Shown here one piece after another: positions 10,716 through 21,089 of a stretch of DNA of 64,000 bases; positions within the stretch are counted from its first letter, which is position 1, and every line of letters starts with the position of its first letter. The stretch is from Linum tenue. Taxonomy: Eukaryota; Streptophyta; Magnoliopsida; Malpighiales; Linaceae. The position numbers were made by a program, and so were the translations under genes. The DNA lies in contig CAMGYJ010000002.1 of NCBI GenBank assembly GCA_946122785.1, positions 41,938,495-42,002,494 of the forward strand, written 5' to 3'. The notes under the pieces were generated by a model. The model was not told the origin of the DNA. It was given only the letters and a program-made list of their open reading frames with translations, and made no database searches.

Positions 10716-10850
10716 AATACTCCATCCATCTGCTCGATTCTTCCATCCAAGCACAAACTAGCTAGCAAATCCGCAAAAGAAAATTGAGAGAGAATTAAGT
10801 CTGTCTATAATAACAACTTGGTTGCTAATCAAGACTACTTGAGAGCAAAG

Positions 10851-11096
10851 ATGCAGAGTAGTTCTGGTTTCTACGCTGCAAGCCCTGTTGCTGCTCCCAG
10901 GGTGGTGGAACTGGAAACTGTAGCGGTGAAGCAGGAGCAAGGCGCTAGTATCAAGCAAGAGGCTGCGGCCCCGGGTATGGCGGCTCCGGCGACCACCAGA
11001 CCTGCTGCTGCGGTGAGCCGCATCAAGCAAGAAGAGCTGACTAGGAAAGTTGCTGCCCCGGCGGCTCCGGTGTACTCTCGTTGCATTGGCGGTTGA
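10851..11096 (+). CDS. Short Ala/Pro-rich protein with three [V/I]KQE motifs, copy 1 (81 aa)
   Basis: I do not recognise this family. The ATG at 10851 is chosen because it aligns with the only possible ATG of the paralogue at 47192 and follows the shared leader 'acttgagagcaaag'. The product begins MQSSSGFYAASPVAAPRVVE and ends PVYSRCIGG. It is rich in Ala, Pro and Val with no signal peptide or membrane segment, and is probably disordered. Three tetrapeptides fit the SUMO-acceptor consensus psi-K-x-E: VKQE (26-29), IKQE (34-37) and IKQE (58-61). There is a single Cys near the C-terminus. Compared with copy 2, all length differences are multiples of three and the ends are the best conserved, which supports a translated gene. 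A TATA box, a conserved upstream block and AATAAA at 11165 surround it. No intron is needed. Its function is unknown; a nuclear or peptide-signalling role would be speculation. Confidence 0.75.
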   Translation: MQSSSGFYAASPVAAPRVVELETVAVKQEQGASIKQEAAAPGMAAPATTRPAAAVSRIKQEELTRKVAAPAAPVYSRCIGG

Positions 11097-11164
11097 TGTC
11101 AGGAGGACAGTATGGTTGTGAAAGCTGGAGGGAAGGAAATATCATATTATGGTTCCATAAACGT

Positions 11165-11170
11165 AATAAA
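11165..11170 (+). terminator. Putative polyadenylation signal, short gene copy 1
   Basis: AATAAA 68 bp after the stop codon, within the shared context 'aataaataaagtgtt', which is conserved downstream of copy 2. Confidence 0.55.
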
Positions 11171-12171
11171 TAAAGTGTTTAATTTTTGAATTTTGTTTTT
11201 CGTTTGGTTGGTTAGTTCGTGTGTTTTGGTGTTACGTTTGAATGGCAAGGTTATATATGATGATTTGACTAATGAATTTAAATTTTCTTAATTTTTCATG
11301 GCAGACATGTGTATTCTTATTTTCTTATGGTCAATCATCATATGTTTAAATCAATTCGATTTGAATGTGATCATAGGCTAACAATTTAAAAATCGACATG
11401 TATGAATTAGTTGTAACACGTAAAAATGGGGGGAGGAAATGGTGTGGAATTCTAGAAAAATGTGTAATTGGATCGGAGCACAATCTCTATTCTCACATCA
11501 TCTTTAGCAGACTCAAATATAAGAGTAATAAATCAAAATCTCTATTCTCACATCATCTTTAATAAATCAAAATCTCAAATTATGGTATATCTACCAATTA
11601 GCAACGAACTCGACCATCAACTGAACTCTAACCAATAACCATTGACCTAATGTCCCTAATTAAGAACCAGTAACATTACTAACCACATGATTTGTTCTTC
11701 GCAAAAAATTCTAACTCTAATTGCTAAACCATCCTATTAACAGCAACGAACGACAAAAAGATTCATCGATCATGTTGCAACTTAAATTATATTCCCATAA
11801 CTACTCACATGAATTATTATTCTAGCAATAGAAAATACATGTCTAAAGAAGTATATACACAGAAAATGATGGAGGAAACAAGTCAGCCATTCAGCCTTAA
11901 ATTAGTCACATAACTACTCACATATGAATGATCTTTATAACAACTACATTAGAGTATTGGGTAACGGAAAGTCCCATTAATTGTGATTATTCATTATTCA
12001 CAAAATGTTCTAATGGATAAACCTCAGTCCCTAATTCTCTAACTCAAGCTACGAGATTAATTTAATCTAAAAAATAATAACAGATGGTTCTAATTCAGCG
12101 AAATATATTGAAGTGCAAAAACCAAGTGTGAACACATGCGTATAGCGTACGACTGACGTACGCTAGCCTTT
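11171..12171 (+). repeat. 3' flank of short gene copy 1, duplicated elsewhere in the window
   Basis: There is no gene here. Two blocks are shared with other places. About 11180-11420 matches about 47490-47730 downstream of copy 2. About 11515-11765 matches 4013-4235 and, in part, 47990-48070. The remainder to 12171 is AT-rich with nothing recognised. Confidence 0.6.
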
Positions 12172-12660
12172 GCCATATATATATGTTGATAATATAATCT
12201 GAAAAAATACAATAATGTGGAAAGGAAAAGAAAAGAACACGAGAATACACAGATTTACGTAGTTTCTCCATTCATTATGGATGAGACTACTCCACGGAGA
12301 GCTTGAAACTCCCGGGATATAGGTTTTATTATTTCTCCACTCTCTTATGGTGTTATGGCAAGTACATGGGATTTCATACCTGAAACACAAACCCTAAACT
12401 CCTATACACAAGCTACACGAAGTAAAGGTAAATTACCAAGTGATCCTTAATAAATGAATAATTAAGAATGAGTGAATATCAAGAAGTCCCCTCAAGAGAA
12501 TGAGTGAATATCAAGAAGTCCAAACTTGACAAAGAGATGATGAAACTGATCAACATTCAATCCTTGGAAAATAAATCAGCTGGCTGCTCTGTTGTGACAA
12601 TTGTGACTAGAGCAATGTCGTCAGACTAAGGCAATCTAGGGCATGGTCTTACTGTAGGAG
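12172..12660 (-). mobile_element. Truncated copia LTR and internal tail (minus strand)
   Basis: The block starts tgttgataatat and carries the phrases 'agatttacgtagtttctcc' and 'gagactactccacggagag'. These closely parallel the 'gatttacgtggt...agtccacggg' phrases in the LTRs of copia-2 and in 54840-54910. A 'tcccctcaagag' stretch near 12490 looks like the complement of a polypurine tract, so the LTR would be the left part. A 25-bp phrase (agaatgagtgaatatc...) occurs twice, near 12468 and 12500. No second LTR or target duplication was found. Confidence 0.4.
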
Positions 12661-12668
12661 CCCATTTG

Positions 12669-14010
12669 TTTGACACACCTGGCAGTATGCTTAGGTATTA
12701 GTTGTTTGACACACCCTTATTCTTGAGCCGTTTGAGATGTTGATTCTCGTGTTTTAAGCCGATTTCACGCTAGGTTGTGCGTTTATGTCATATTTCAGGA
12801 CCCGGCGTTGGAATCGAGGCGAAGGAACGAGATTCGGGTCGAAAGGAGCAAGTGAGGCTTGAAGTGTGCTGGAGAGCAAAAATGCCCGGCCATGAGCAGA
12901 AATACCCGACCGGGTATTATCTGGCTATGGTCGGGGATTTTTCTCTTTGGGCGTCCGTGAGAAACAGAAGGGGGCCCGGGCAGGAGGCAAAAATCCCCGG
13001 TCGGGGATTATTGGAAGGGACCGGGGATTTTTTCCTGAGGCAAAACGCGCGTTTCAACAATACCCGGTCGAGACCCAAAATACCCGACCGGGTATTTCGA
13101 CCTGGTATCGCGACAGGCAGCAGTTTTAAGGGAAAAGAGGCTGAAAATCAAAGGGTTCCGAGTTTTAGAGAGACAGAGCGATTCCTAGAGAGAGAAAGCG
13201 ACGAACCAGAGTTCCCAAGTGCCATAGCTTGATCTTCATCACCATTGGAGCCCGGCTTGAGCTTGGAGAAGTGCCGATTGACAACCAGGAGCAGAAACTC
13301 ATCCTTCACAGTATGATTTCCGCGTCTGAATCTGCTTTTGCTTCTCTCTCCATGGAGTAGTTTCCCCATTCATCTGGGTATGGGGAACCCTAGATTTGTA
13401 TGTTGGTCTGATTGTATGAACCCAAGTACAGAGTTTATAATTTGATTATATTCGATTGAGGCTTGAATGATTGAATGACTTGAATCCTGATCAAATTCCT
13501 GTTGTTTCTGCTTTAACCTAGAATGAGAATATCTGCCTAGGTTGATAGAGCATCCTTAATTTAAGGTAGTGAATTGGCGACTTTAGTCGAGGAGCCAATT
13601 CGCTATTTTGTACCGAATTCAATTCGGTAGTGCAGGTTTGGTTCGTTAGGGCCTCAATCTGTTTACTCCGGTGGAGGTTAGTCGCCCGCTGGAGACTCAG
13701 ATTGAGAGGGTCTGGAGACCTTTAGTCGAGACTTCAGACTGTTTTAGAACCTTCCGCAGTATAACTTTCATAAAAACTGAACTTGGTAAATTGCAATCCG
13801 GCTTAACTTTCATGAAAACAACCGTTTAACTTGCTTTGTTTGTTCGTTAATTTGGACTTGCACTAAAGTTTCACTGCTAGATAATAAGAATTCACCGAGT
13901 AGTCATCAAATCTAGGACCCGGGTTGACATTAAACCCCAAACCCGCTATACTACGCTTTAGGAAGTGGTTACACTTGGCCATTTTCTAGAGTGACAGTAG
14001 GAGTGAGTCA
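12669..14010 (+). repeat. Athila-1 5' LTR (left edge approximate)
   Basis: The right edge is secure: 'gtgagtca' followed by 'agttt' and the primer-binding site, the same spacing as in Athila-2. The left edge lies near 12669-12702, where 'tgtttgacacacc' occurs twice 33 bp apart. Spacing from the shared 'tcatatttcagg' phrase to the start in Athila-2 predicts about 12676. The LTR contains an array of GC-rich palindromes (12901-13096). Confidence 0.6.
12901..13096. repeat. Array of short palindromes in the Athila-1 LTR
   Basis: Three 18-bp imperfect palindromes with 8-bp arms and a 2-bp centre lie here: aatacccgaccgggtatt at 12901-12918 and again at 13079-13096, and aatccccggtcggggatt at 12992-13009. 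Half-sites are at about 12930, 13018 and 13059. They would form hairpins in RNA or offer paired protein sites in DNA. The related LTR at 52160-53530 has a different palindrome in the equivalent place. Confidence 0.75.
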
Positions 14011-14016
14011 AGTTTT

Positions 14017-14034
14017 TGGCGCCGTTGCCGGGGA
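14017..14034 (+). promoter_or_regulatory. Athila-1 primer-binding site (Asp tRNA)
   Basis: tggcgccgttgccgggga is the complement of the 3' end of plant Asp tRNA and sits 6 bp after the LTR. The same 18 bases occur at 20021-20038 in Athila-2. Confidence 0.85.
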
Positions 14035-14158
14035 CGGCTAGGTTGTCGAAGAAAAGTGAATTCTGTTACTTTAGCATTTTTATTTTCGCATTGAGTGTTT
14101 GTTCTTTCCCACTTGTGCCTTCACGGGTTTGCATTGCTTGATTGTGTGTAGATAGTGC

Positions 14159-15800
14159 ATGACCCGTAGCCAGTCGGGAGGTTTACTGCCGTTGGATCCA
14201 GAGATTGAACGCACCTGCCACCAACTTTGGAGACAACAGCGAGCTAGACTGGCTACGGTAGAGCACATAGACGGCCATTTGAGCAGCGAGTCCGAGGACG
14301 AGATGGAAGGCGACTACAACCCACCTCCGGTGAATCAGCTCTTAGGGAACGACCCCAGACCCCAGGCAGATGGGGTTCATCATCATCCACCGCCGCAGGG
14401 TCCCACCTTGGAGTACTACTACAATCCACGGATTGCTGACATCCGCCCGGTCATCCTCTATCCGCCCATTCCAGCGAACAACTTCGAGATCAAGCCATGC
14501 TGGATTCAGCTCATTACATCCTCTATCCAGTTCCATGGCTTGAAGGATGAGGAGGCAAGGGTGCACCTTTCCCGTTTTCTGCAGCTGACGAACGGGTTCA
14601 AGCTGAACGGTGTCCCGGATGACGCAATCCGCCTTCACCTCTTCCCCCATTCTCTGGCGGGGAATGCTAAGAGGTGGTTGGAGACCCAACCCCCATTGTC
14701 CATCACTTCTTGGGACGATCTGGCAGACAAGTTCATGCACAGGTACTATCCGGCATCGAAGACCACGGAGATTCAGCGGGAGATCACTCACTTCCGCCAA
14801 GATCCAGACGAGTCACTTCGTGATGCATGAGAGCGGTACATGGGATATTTCTGGCAGTGTCCCCATCATGGCTTCAGTGATGCATTCACAGTGGGGAACT
14901 TCTACAATGCTCTCTCCCCGGACAGCCAGAGGGTGATTGAGTCTCTATGCCCGGGAGGGGATATTCTCATTAAGACTCCACCCGAGCTGAACCAGATGAT
15001 TAGTACCTTGGCTGTCTGAGATCATTCCTGGGGGCAGAACAGCAGAGGCAGAAATTCCCGGGACCGTGGTGTGCAAGCTATGGAGGCCAGGTCCGGGTTA
15101 GAGCAGCAGGTGGCTGAGTTGGTGTAGACATTGAAGCATCCCAACAGTCTTATTCCAGGCCGAGGTACAGCTACGCCTCCAGTAGCCCAGTGTCAGTGGT
15201 GTGAGAGCCCGAATCATCTGGTGGAGGACTGTCAGGCTATGAGGGAGTCCTCTACTCCCCAAGAGCAGGTGGACTTCATCGCCAATGCTCGGCGCCTTGA
15301 CCCATACAGCAATACATACAATGAGGGGTTGCGCCAACATTCCAACTTTGCCTGGAGCAGCAACGCCACTAAACCACCTGGTTCCCCAGCACCAGCGGGT
15401 GGTTTTTAGCAGAGACAGCCCTTCCAGGCTAGGCGAGGGCCACCACCACAGCAGCAGCCCTACCAACCTAGGCAGGGGCAGCAATTCCAGCAGCCCCAGC
15501 GTTAGTATGCCCAGCCCCCAGCAGCTGCAGCTCCAGATAATCAAATGACGGATCTGAAGAATATTTTGCAGGCATTCATGACCACCAGCCAGGCGAATTT
15601 CACGAGGATGGACCAGAACATAGCCTCACTGGAGGCAGGCCAGAGAAACGAAGGTGCCATTCTGCAAGATCTACAGAATCAGATTGGGAGCTTAGCTCGC
15701 CAAAACACCACCAGGGCACCGGGGACTCTGCCTGCCACCACAATTCCGAACCCTCGTGAACCTCACCAGCAGCTGGATTCCATCACCACCAGGAGTGGCA
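14159..15800 (+). pseudogene. Athila-1 gag, interrupted by five stops
   Basis: The frame starts at ATG 14159 (MTRSQSGGLLPLDPEIER). The capsid region shows NNFEIKPCWIQLI, HLSRFLQLTNGFKLNGV, IRLHLFPHSLAGNAKRWL and WDDLADKFMHRYYP, the retrotransposon Gag core. The zinc knuckle CQWCESPNHLVEDC lies at about 15190-15235, with Asn just before the usual His spacing. A predicted coiled-coil (MTDLKNILQAFMTT..., SLEAGQRNEGAILQDL) begins at 15545. Stops at 14828 (TGA), 15017 (TGA), 15125, 15407 and 15503 (TAG) all lie in the same frame, with no frameshift. By comparison with Athila-2, the first replaces Trp (TGG). Confidence 0.88.
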
Positions 15801-17908
15801 AGACCATATCTGCTCCTCCTGCCCAGCCCGAGCGAGACAAGCCACTACCTGCTTCAACACCTCCAGCTGATAATGCAGAAGTGGGGGAAGGCAGAGAAGC
15901 ACCTGCTCCCAAGCCGCAGCCTGTGGTTAAGGAGCATATTCCCAAGCTGCCCTTCCCCACTCGCCTTCATAAAGACAAGCTGGAGACAGAGTTTGCCAAG
16001 TTCATGGCAATGTTGAAGCAGGTCAACATCAGCATGCCGTTCGTGGAGGCACTGTCGAAGATGCCCAAGTATGCCAAGTTCATGAAAGACCTCCTCACCA
16101 ACAAGAAGAAACTTGGGGATCTTTCGACGGTGATGCTAAGCGAGGATTGTTCTGCTATCCTGCAGAACAAGCTGCTTGACAAGCGCAAAGACCCAGGGAG
16201 TTTCACTATCCCTCTTGTTATTGGCAGCATGCATGTAGGAAAGTCCTTGGCGGACCTAGGCGCTAGCATAAATGTCATGCCTTACAAATTGTTTAAGAAG
16301 CTAGACCTAGGTGAACCTAGAGCTACTAGGATGAGCATTCAGTTAGCCGATCGTTCCATCGTGCATCCTAGGGGTATCATTGAAGATCTGCTTGTTAATG
16401 TTGGTGCATTCACATATCCTATTGACTTTGTTATTTTGGATATAAATGAGGATGTGGATGTGCCTTTGATTTTGGGTAGACCGTTTCTCGCCACCACCGC
16501 CAAGGCGCTTATTGATGTGCATAGTGGTAAATTGATTCTGCGTGTTGGTGATGAACAGGCTACTTTTTTTGTGTCTGAGAATGGGAAACACTCTCATTTG
16601 CATGATGACATAGATTACTGTGATGTGCTTACTGAGTTTGAGACCGCACTCGCCATAACGAGTGCGGGTACTGACGATGCTCTTGAGCGCTGTATTTTGC
16701 TAGGTGAGCAGGCATCACAGGAGCCACAGCTGGCGAAGCAGTTGGCCGCGTTGGAGTGTGGCCCATTCTTGGAGGGCGACAGGCTGTTCAAACCGATCTC
16801 ATCCTCCACCCGCATCACTACCTCCTTGGAGGAACCACCAGAGCTGGAGCTTAAGCCCCTCCCTCCTCATTTGGACTATGCATTTCTCCGGGAGGGGAAT
16901 AAGCTGCCAGTCATCATCAGCTCGACCCTCACACCCGAGCAGAAGAACAGACTGAGGGCCTTGTTGAAGCAGTACGAGCGAGCTTTAGCATGGAAGATCA
17001 CAGACATCCGGGGGATCAGCCCCTCCTTCTGCTCCCACCGGATACTGCTGGAGGATGAGATGCGGCCAGTGAGACAGCCGCAGAGGAGATTGACACCGAA
17101 CCTGGAAGCTGTGGTTCGGGCCGAGATCGTGAAGCTGATGGACGCGGGGATCATCTTCGCCATTTCTGACAGCGAGTGGGTCACTCCCACCCAGGTGGTA
17201 CCCAAAAAGGGTGGGATGACCGTGGTGCCTAACGAGAAGAATGAGCTCATCCCGATGCGTACGGTGACTGGGTACCGGGTTTGCATTGATTATCGGCGTC
17301 TCAACGACGCCACTCAGAAGGACCACTTCCCGCTGCCGTTCATTGATCAGATGCTGGAGAGATTGGCGGGCACGAGTTCTACTATTTCTTGGATGGGATT
17401 TCCGGGTACTTTCAGATCCCTATTGCACCGGAGAACCAGGCGAAGACCACTTTCACCTCCCCTTCGGCACATTTGCCTACCGGAGGATTCCATTCTAGCT
17501 ATGCAATGCCCCGACCACTTTTCAGCGATGCATGCTCGCCATCTTTGACCGTCTGGTCGGAAAGATTATGGAGGTGTTTATGGACGATTTCTCGGTTTAT
17601 GGAGACTCATTCTCTCACTGTCTCCATAACCTGGAACTTGTCCTTAAACGGTGTGAAGAAACGAACCTGGCATTGATTTGGGAGAAGTGTCACTTCATGG
17701 TTCGAGAAGGCATAGTTCTTGGGCATAAGATCTCCAAGATGGGGATTGAGGTGGACAGAGCAAAGATCGAGACTATCAGCAAGCTGCCTCCTCCTACATC
17801 TGTTAAGGGGATCCGGAGTTTTTTAGGCCATGCAGGGTTCTACAGGCGGTTCATTAAGGATTTCTCGAAGATCGCCCTGCCCCTGACTAAGCTTCTAGAG
17901 AAGGATGC
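15801..17908 (+). pseudogene. Athila-1 pol part 1: protease and reverse transcriptase
   Basis: Continuous with gag. The aspartic protease has its catalytic triad as ADLGASINVMP (about 16250-16280; most proteases have DTG/DSG, here DLG) and ILGRPFLATTAKALIDV. The RT starts near ITDIRGISPSFCSHRI and shows WVTPTQVVPKKGGMTVV, RVCIDYRRLNDATQKDHFPL and, after two frameshifts (near 17370 and 17455), VFMDDFSVYGDSF with the F-x-DD active site at about 17576-17590, then FLGHAGFYRRFIKDFSKIA. The reading is cut at LLEKDA by Athila-2, and the rest lies at 29961. Confidence 0.88.
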
Positions 17909-18479
17909 TGATAACACCTAAATTATACATATATTTGCCTACACTTTTACATCCTAAAATAACATAAATTGTATTAAGTTCATTCAATTTCCCGATTTTA
18001 TGTTTGGTTTTGTGTTTGAGTCATGTTTCAGGGTATTCTATCCAATAAGAACGGAATAATGTGTCATTTCCACAAAAAGATGGTTAGAGTTCGAAATCTG
18101 GCGTCGGTGGAACTCGAGCCCGCGACGTCCCGGGCGAGGGCAAAGAGCCGTACCACTCCGGCCGCGTCCCCTTTTGTTATCAATATACGAGACCCATCGT
18201 GTATTATGGTGATGAATCACGGAAAGAGAGCTAATTAACAATGCAGAGTCAAACCGCAAACTGCCTATTGCTAAACATAAGGAAAAGCTGGTTCATTTTG
18301 GGATTCTCGTGTCAAGCTAGTAGCTGAAGCAAGCTGGTCCAAATAAAGAAGCAAGCAGGAGGATGGTTGGTGTCAAATGAAGAAGCAAGTTGGTCCCAAA
18401 AATAGAAGCTAGCAGGTCCATTATTCGGGAAGCAAGCAGCTGCATCGTCCTAAGCAAGCTCCTCCTCCCTTGCCTTCGT

Positions 18480-18845
18480 AGCAGAAGCTAGTAGCTGAAG
18501 CTAGTAGCTGGTGCAAAATGAAGCAAGCTGGAGAATTAAATGGACAAGCAAGCTCGTCCAAATAATGAAGCAAGCACGTCCATTAAGCTCGTCCAAGCTC
18601 GTCCAAATAATGAAGCAAGCTGGAGAATTAAATGGACAAGCAAGCTCGTCCAAATAATGAAGAAAGCACGTCCATTAAGCTCGTCCATACCTGAAAGCTG
18701 CCTCGTCCATGAATGAAAGCAAGCAGCTGCCTCGTCAATGAATGAAAGCAAGCGGCTGGCCATTGAAAGCAAGCAGCTGGCCATTATGAAAGCGAGGGAC
18801 AAGCAAGCAGCTGGTCCATTTATTACAAGCAAGTAGCTCAAGCAA
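18480..18845 (+). repeat. Degenerate tandem repeats in the Athila-2 LTR U3 region
   Basis: A unit of roughly 70 bp beginning 'aagcaagctggagaattaaatgg' in outline occurs at about 18531 and 18615 and contains smaller repeats of 'aagcaagc' and 'ctcgtcc'. The same array is in the 3' LTR at about 26885-27130, where the copy number of the smallest units differs. Such U3 arrays often carry enhancer sites of LTR promoters, but here that is inference. Confidence 0.7.
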
Positions 18846-18849
18846 GTAC

Positions 18850-18857
18850 TATAAATA
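18850..18857 (+). promoter_or_regulatory. TATA box of the Athila-2 5' LTR
   Basis: TATAAATA followed by 'gagggagagga'. The equivalent in the 3' LTR is at 28791-28798. Transcription would start about 30 bp downstream. Confidence 0.65.
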
Positions 18858-20020
18858 GAGGGAGAGGACACACACTAGACAGCCTACCATATTTTTCTTC
18901 ACTTTGCTCTTCCTTTCTTGTATTTGAAGTTAGCCAAAACTCTGTCCACTTTTCATTCCAAACTCTTGTTACTTCTTTTCATTTCGTTAGTTATATCTCG
19001 TATTTCATCCATCGTGGTTCTCATGTTCGTGTTCGTATTTGGGAATACCGTGGTATATTGCGTTATTGAGATTACCGAAGTAAGCTTCTGTTCTGTGGGG
19101 TTTTGATAATCATTTGTGGTGGTAGATTGGTCGGTTTCCACCGTCTTCGCCCAACGATTATTCCCCCGTCAGATGTTTGCTAGGTGTAGTCTATTAACTC
19201 AATATACATACCGTATTCTCGACCCCTCCGTCTTTGTCGTCGTCATCATCATGGTTATGTTCTCAACCTTCATCTTTCTAAATCTCATCATGTCCGGCTA
19301 ATCTTCTAGTTGTTCCGGATTTGATGAACCCTAATATGTTTTACTTTGATTGAGTGGTATCTTTGATATAGACGTGTTGTTCTCGTTCTTACGATCTTTT
19401 CTCGACTTATCATGTGCAAGTATCAATAGTACGCGTCTATTGTATATTTTATCTGATACATGTAAATGAGACTGCGAGGTAATTTTGCATGTTAGATCCC
19501 TCGTGAAAAGAAGGAATTGATCGGAGCCACCGGCAATGGGGTCACGTAGTTCCTCTGGATTAGCTTAAAAACCTAATACGAAAGTTCATAAATCTGGTTA
19601 TTGCTTTGGTTTAAGATTTTTGTAAGCCACGGTTTCTCTTGATTCTTAAGTCAAAAGGGTGTTAATACATGTGAGAACGGGTTAACACTAAATTGGGAAT
19701 TTTCACGGTCTAAGATATTAACACTCGTCTATGTTAAATTCAACTTGTCTGTAAAATGCATATTAGGGGGATTCACTTCCAGGACAACGCCTTCTCCACT
19801 TGATTTTACTTTGAAAACTACTTTATTGTGTTTTTATTATTGCGTGTGTTTTTATTTCTAAACGAAAATCAACTAAAAACGATTGACTAGATAATAGGTA
19901 AAAGCTGAGTACTAGTACACGAAGTCTCTGTGGATACGACCTTGCTTCCGGCTATACTACATTAGAACGATAGGTACCCTTGCCTATTTTTCCTGTGATA
20001 GTTACGGGCGATCAAGTTTT

Positions 20021-20038
20021 TGGCGCCGTTGCCGGGGA
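20021..20038 (+). promoter_or_regulatory. Athila-2 primer-binding site (Asp tRNA)
   Basis: tggcgccgttgccgggga, identical to the site in Athila-1 and complementary to the 3' end of Asp tRNA, 6 bp after the LTR. Confidence 0.87.
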
Positions 20039-20153
20039 CTAAGTTATTAGAAAAAGCTTTGAACTGTTAATTTAGTCGCTTTATTTTTCTTGTTACTTGT
20101 TATATCACACTTGTTGCTTTCACGGGTTCTTGTTTTTGTGCATGAAATAGTGC

Positions 20154-21089
20154 ATTACCCGAAACCACCCACGTGGACTAGTCGACCTTGATCCTGAGAT
20201 CGAGAGAACTCTTCGTCAACGAAGGAGAGAGCAACAAGTGCAGCCACACACAATGGCGGAAGAACACGCCGAAGTGAACAATCGGACAATGTCTGATTAT
20301 GCCCGTCCTACCTTGGACGGAACTCACTCAAGCATCCGAAGGCCCAATATCGAAGCCAACAACTTCGAAATCAAAACTGGGATGCTACAAATGATCCAAA
20401 ATCGGGTGCAATTCAATGGGATGCCCGACGAAGATCCCAACACTCATATCAAGAAGTTTCTGGAGCTTTGTGACACCATCAAAATCAATGGTGCATCCGT
20501 CGATGCTATTCGCCTTCGACTGTTCCCGTTCTCTCTCGACAACAGATCACGGGAGTGGCTTGACAGTCAACCACGGAATTCCATCACAACGTGGGACGGC
20601 TTAGCTGAAAAATTCTTAGCCAAATATTTCCCACCAAGTAAGACGGCGAAGCTTAGGAACGACATCGCCGCCTACCGCCAAGAAGACTCTGAAACTCTCT
20701 ACGAAACTTGGGAGAGATTCAAGAACACTCTCAGGAGATGCCCTCATCACGGCATTCCCCATTGGCTGCAAATGCAAACCTTCTACAATGGGCTAAATCC
20801 AGAGACGAAACAATCAATTGATGCAGCAGGGGGTGGCACCATCAACAACAAAACACCTCCCCAAGTAGAGCAGCTAATCGAAGACATGGCAATGAATAGC
20901 TATGAATGGTATTCCCCCCGAAACAAGTGCCGACCACAGCCAACCAGAAGTGCCGGACTACACCAAGTCGACCCAGTTACAGCCTTGGCCGCACAAGTTG
21001 AAAACCTCAACAAAAAGTTCGACCAGCTCACTGTATCCGGCAAGGTGTTCAAATGCGAATGGTGTGCTGGTGACCATAGTGCATCCTAG
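20154..21089 (+). pseudogene. Athila-2 gag without start codon and with fused 3' end
   Basis: At the position of the Athila-1 start (ATG ACC CGT) this copy reads ATT ACC CGA at 20154, so the native start is lost. The first in-frame ATG is 20253. The frame is otherwise open: LVDLDPEIERTLRQRR, NNFEIKTGMLQMIQNRVQFNG, FLELCDTIKINGASVDAIRLRLF, WDGLAEKFLAKYFPPSKTAK and ETWERFKNTLRRCPHHGIP. It runs into the zinc knuckle as FKCEWCAGDHSAS and stops at 21087. There, in another frame, the sequence becomes protease (IVHPRGIIEDL). The fusion marks an internal deletion of roughly 1.1 kb relative to Athila-1. Confidence 0.87.

Larger units (their letters stand above)
17909..20014 (+). repeat. Athila-2 5' LTR
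   Basis: 2,106 bp, starting tgataacacctaa and ending gggcgatca before 'agttt' and the primer-binding site. The U3 half carries many short repeats built on 'aagcaagc', 'ctcgtcc' and 'agctgg' (18300-18850). TATAAATA at 18850-18857 probably marks the promoter. The 62-residue open frames on both strands near 18918-19141 recur in the other LTR only because the LTRs are copies. Confidence 0.93.

Noticed and set aside
18480..18845. Regularly recurring 'aagcaagc' and 'ctcgtcc' units resembling a CRISPR array
   Set aside because: The units overlap, vary in length, have no unique spacers and lie in both LTRs of a plant retrotransposon. They are an LTR tandem array.
18918..19301. 62-aa open frames on both strands, repeated at 28859-29242
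   Set aside because: They lie in the two LTR copies of Athila-2, so their conservation only reflects LTR identity. No protein features.
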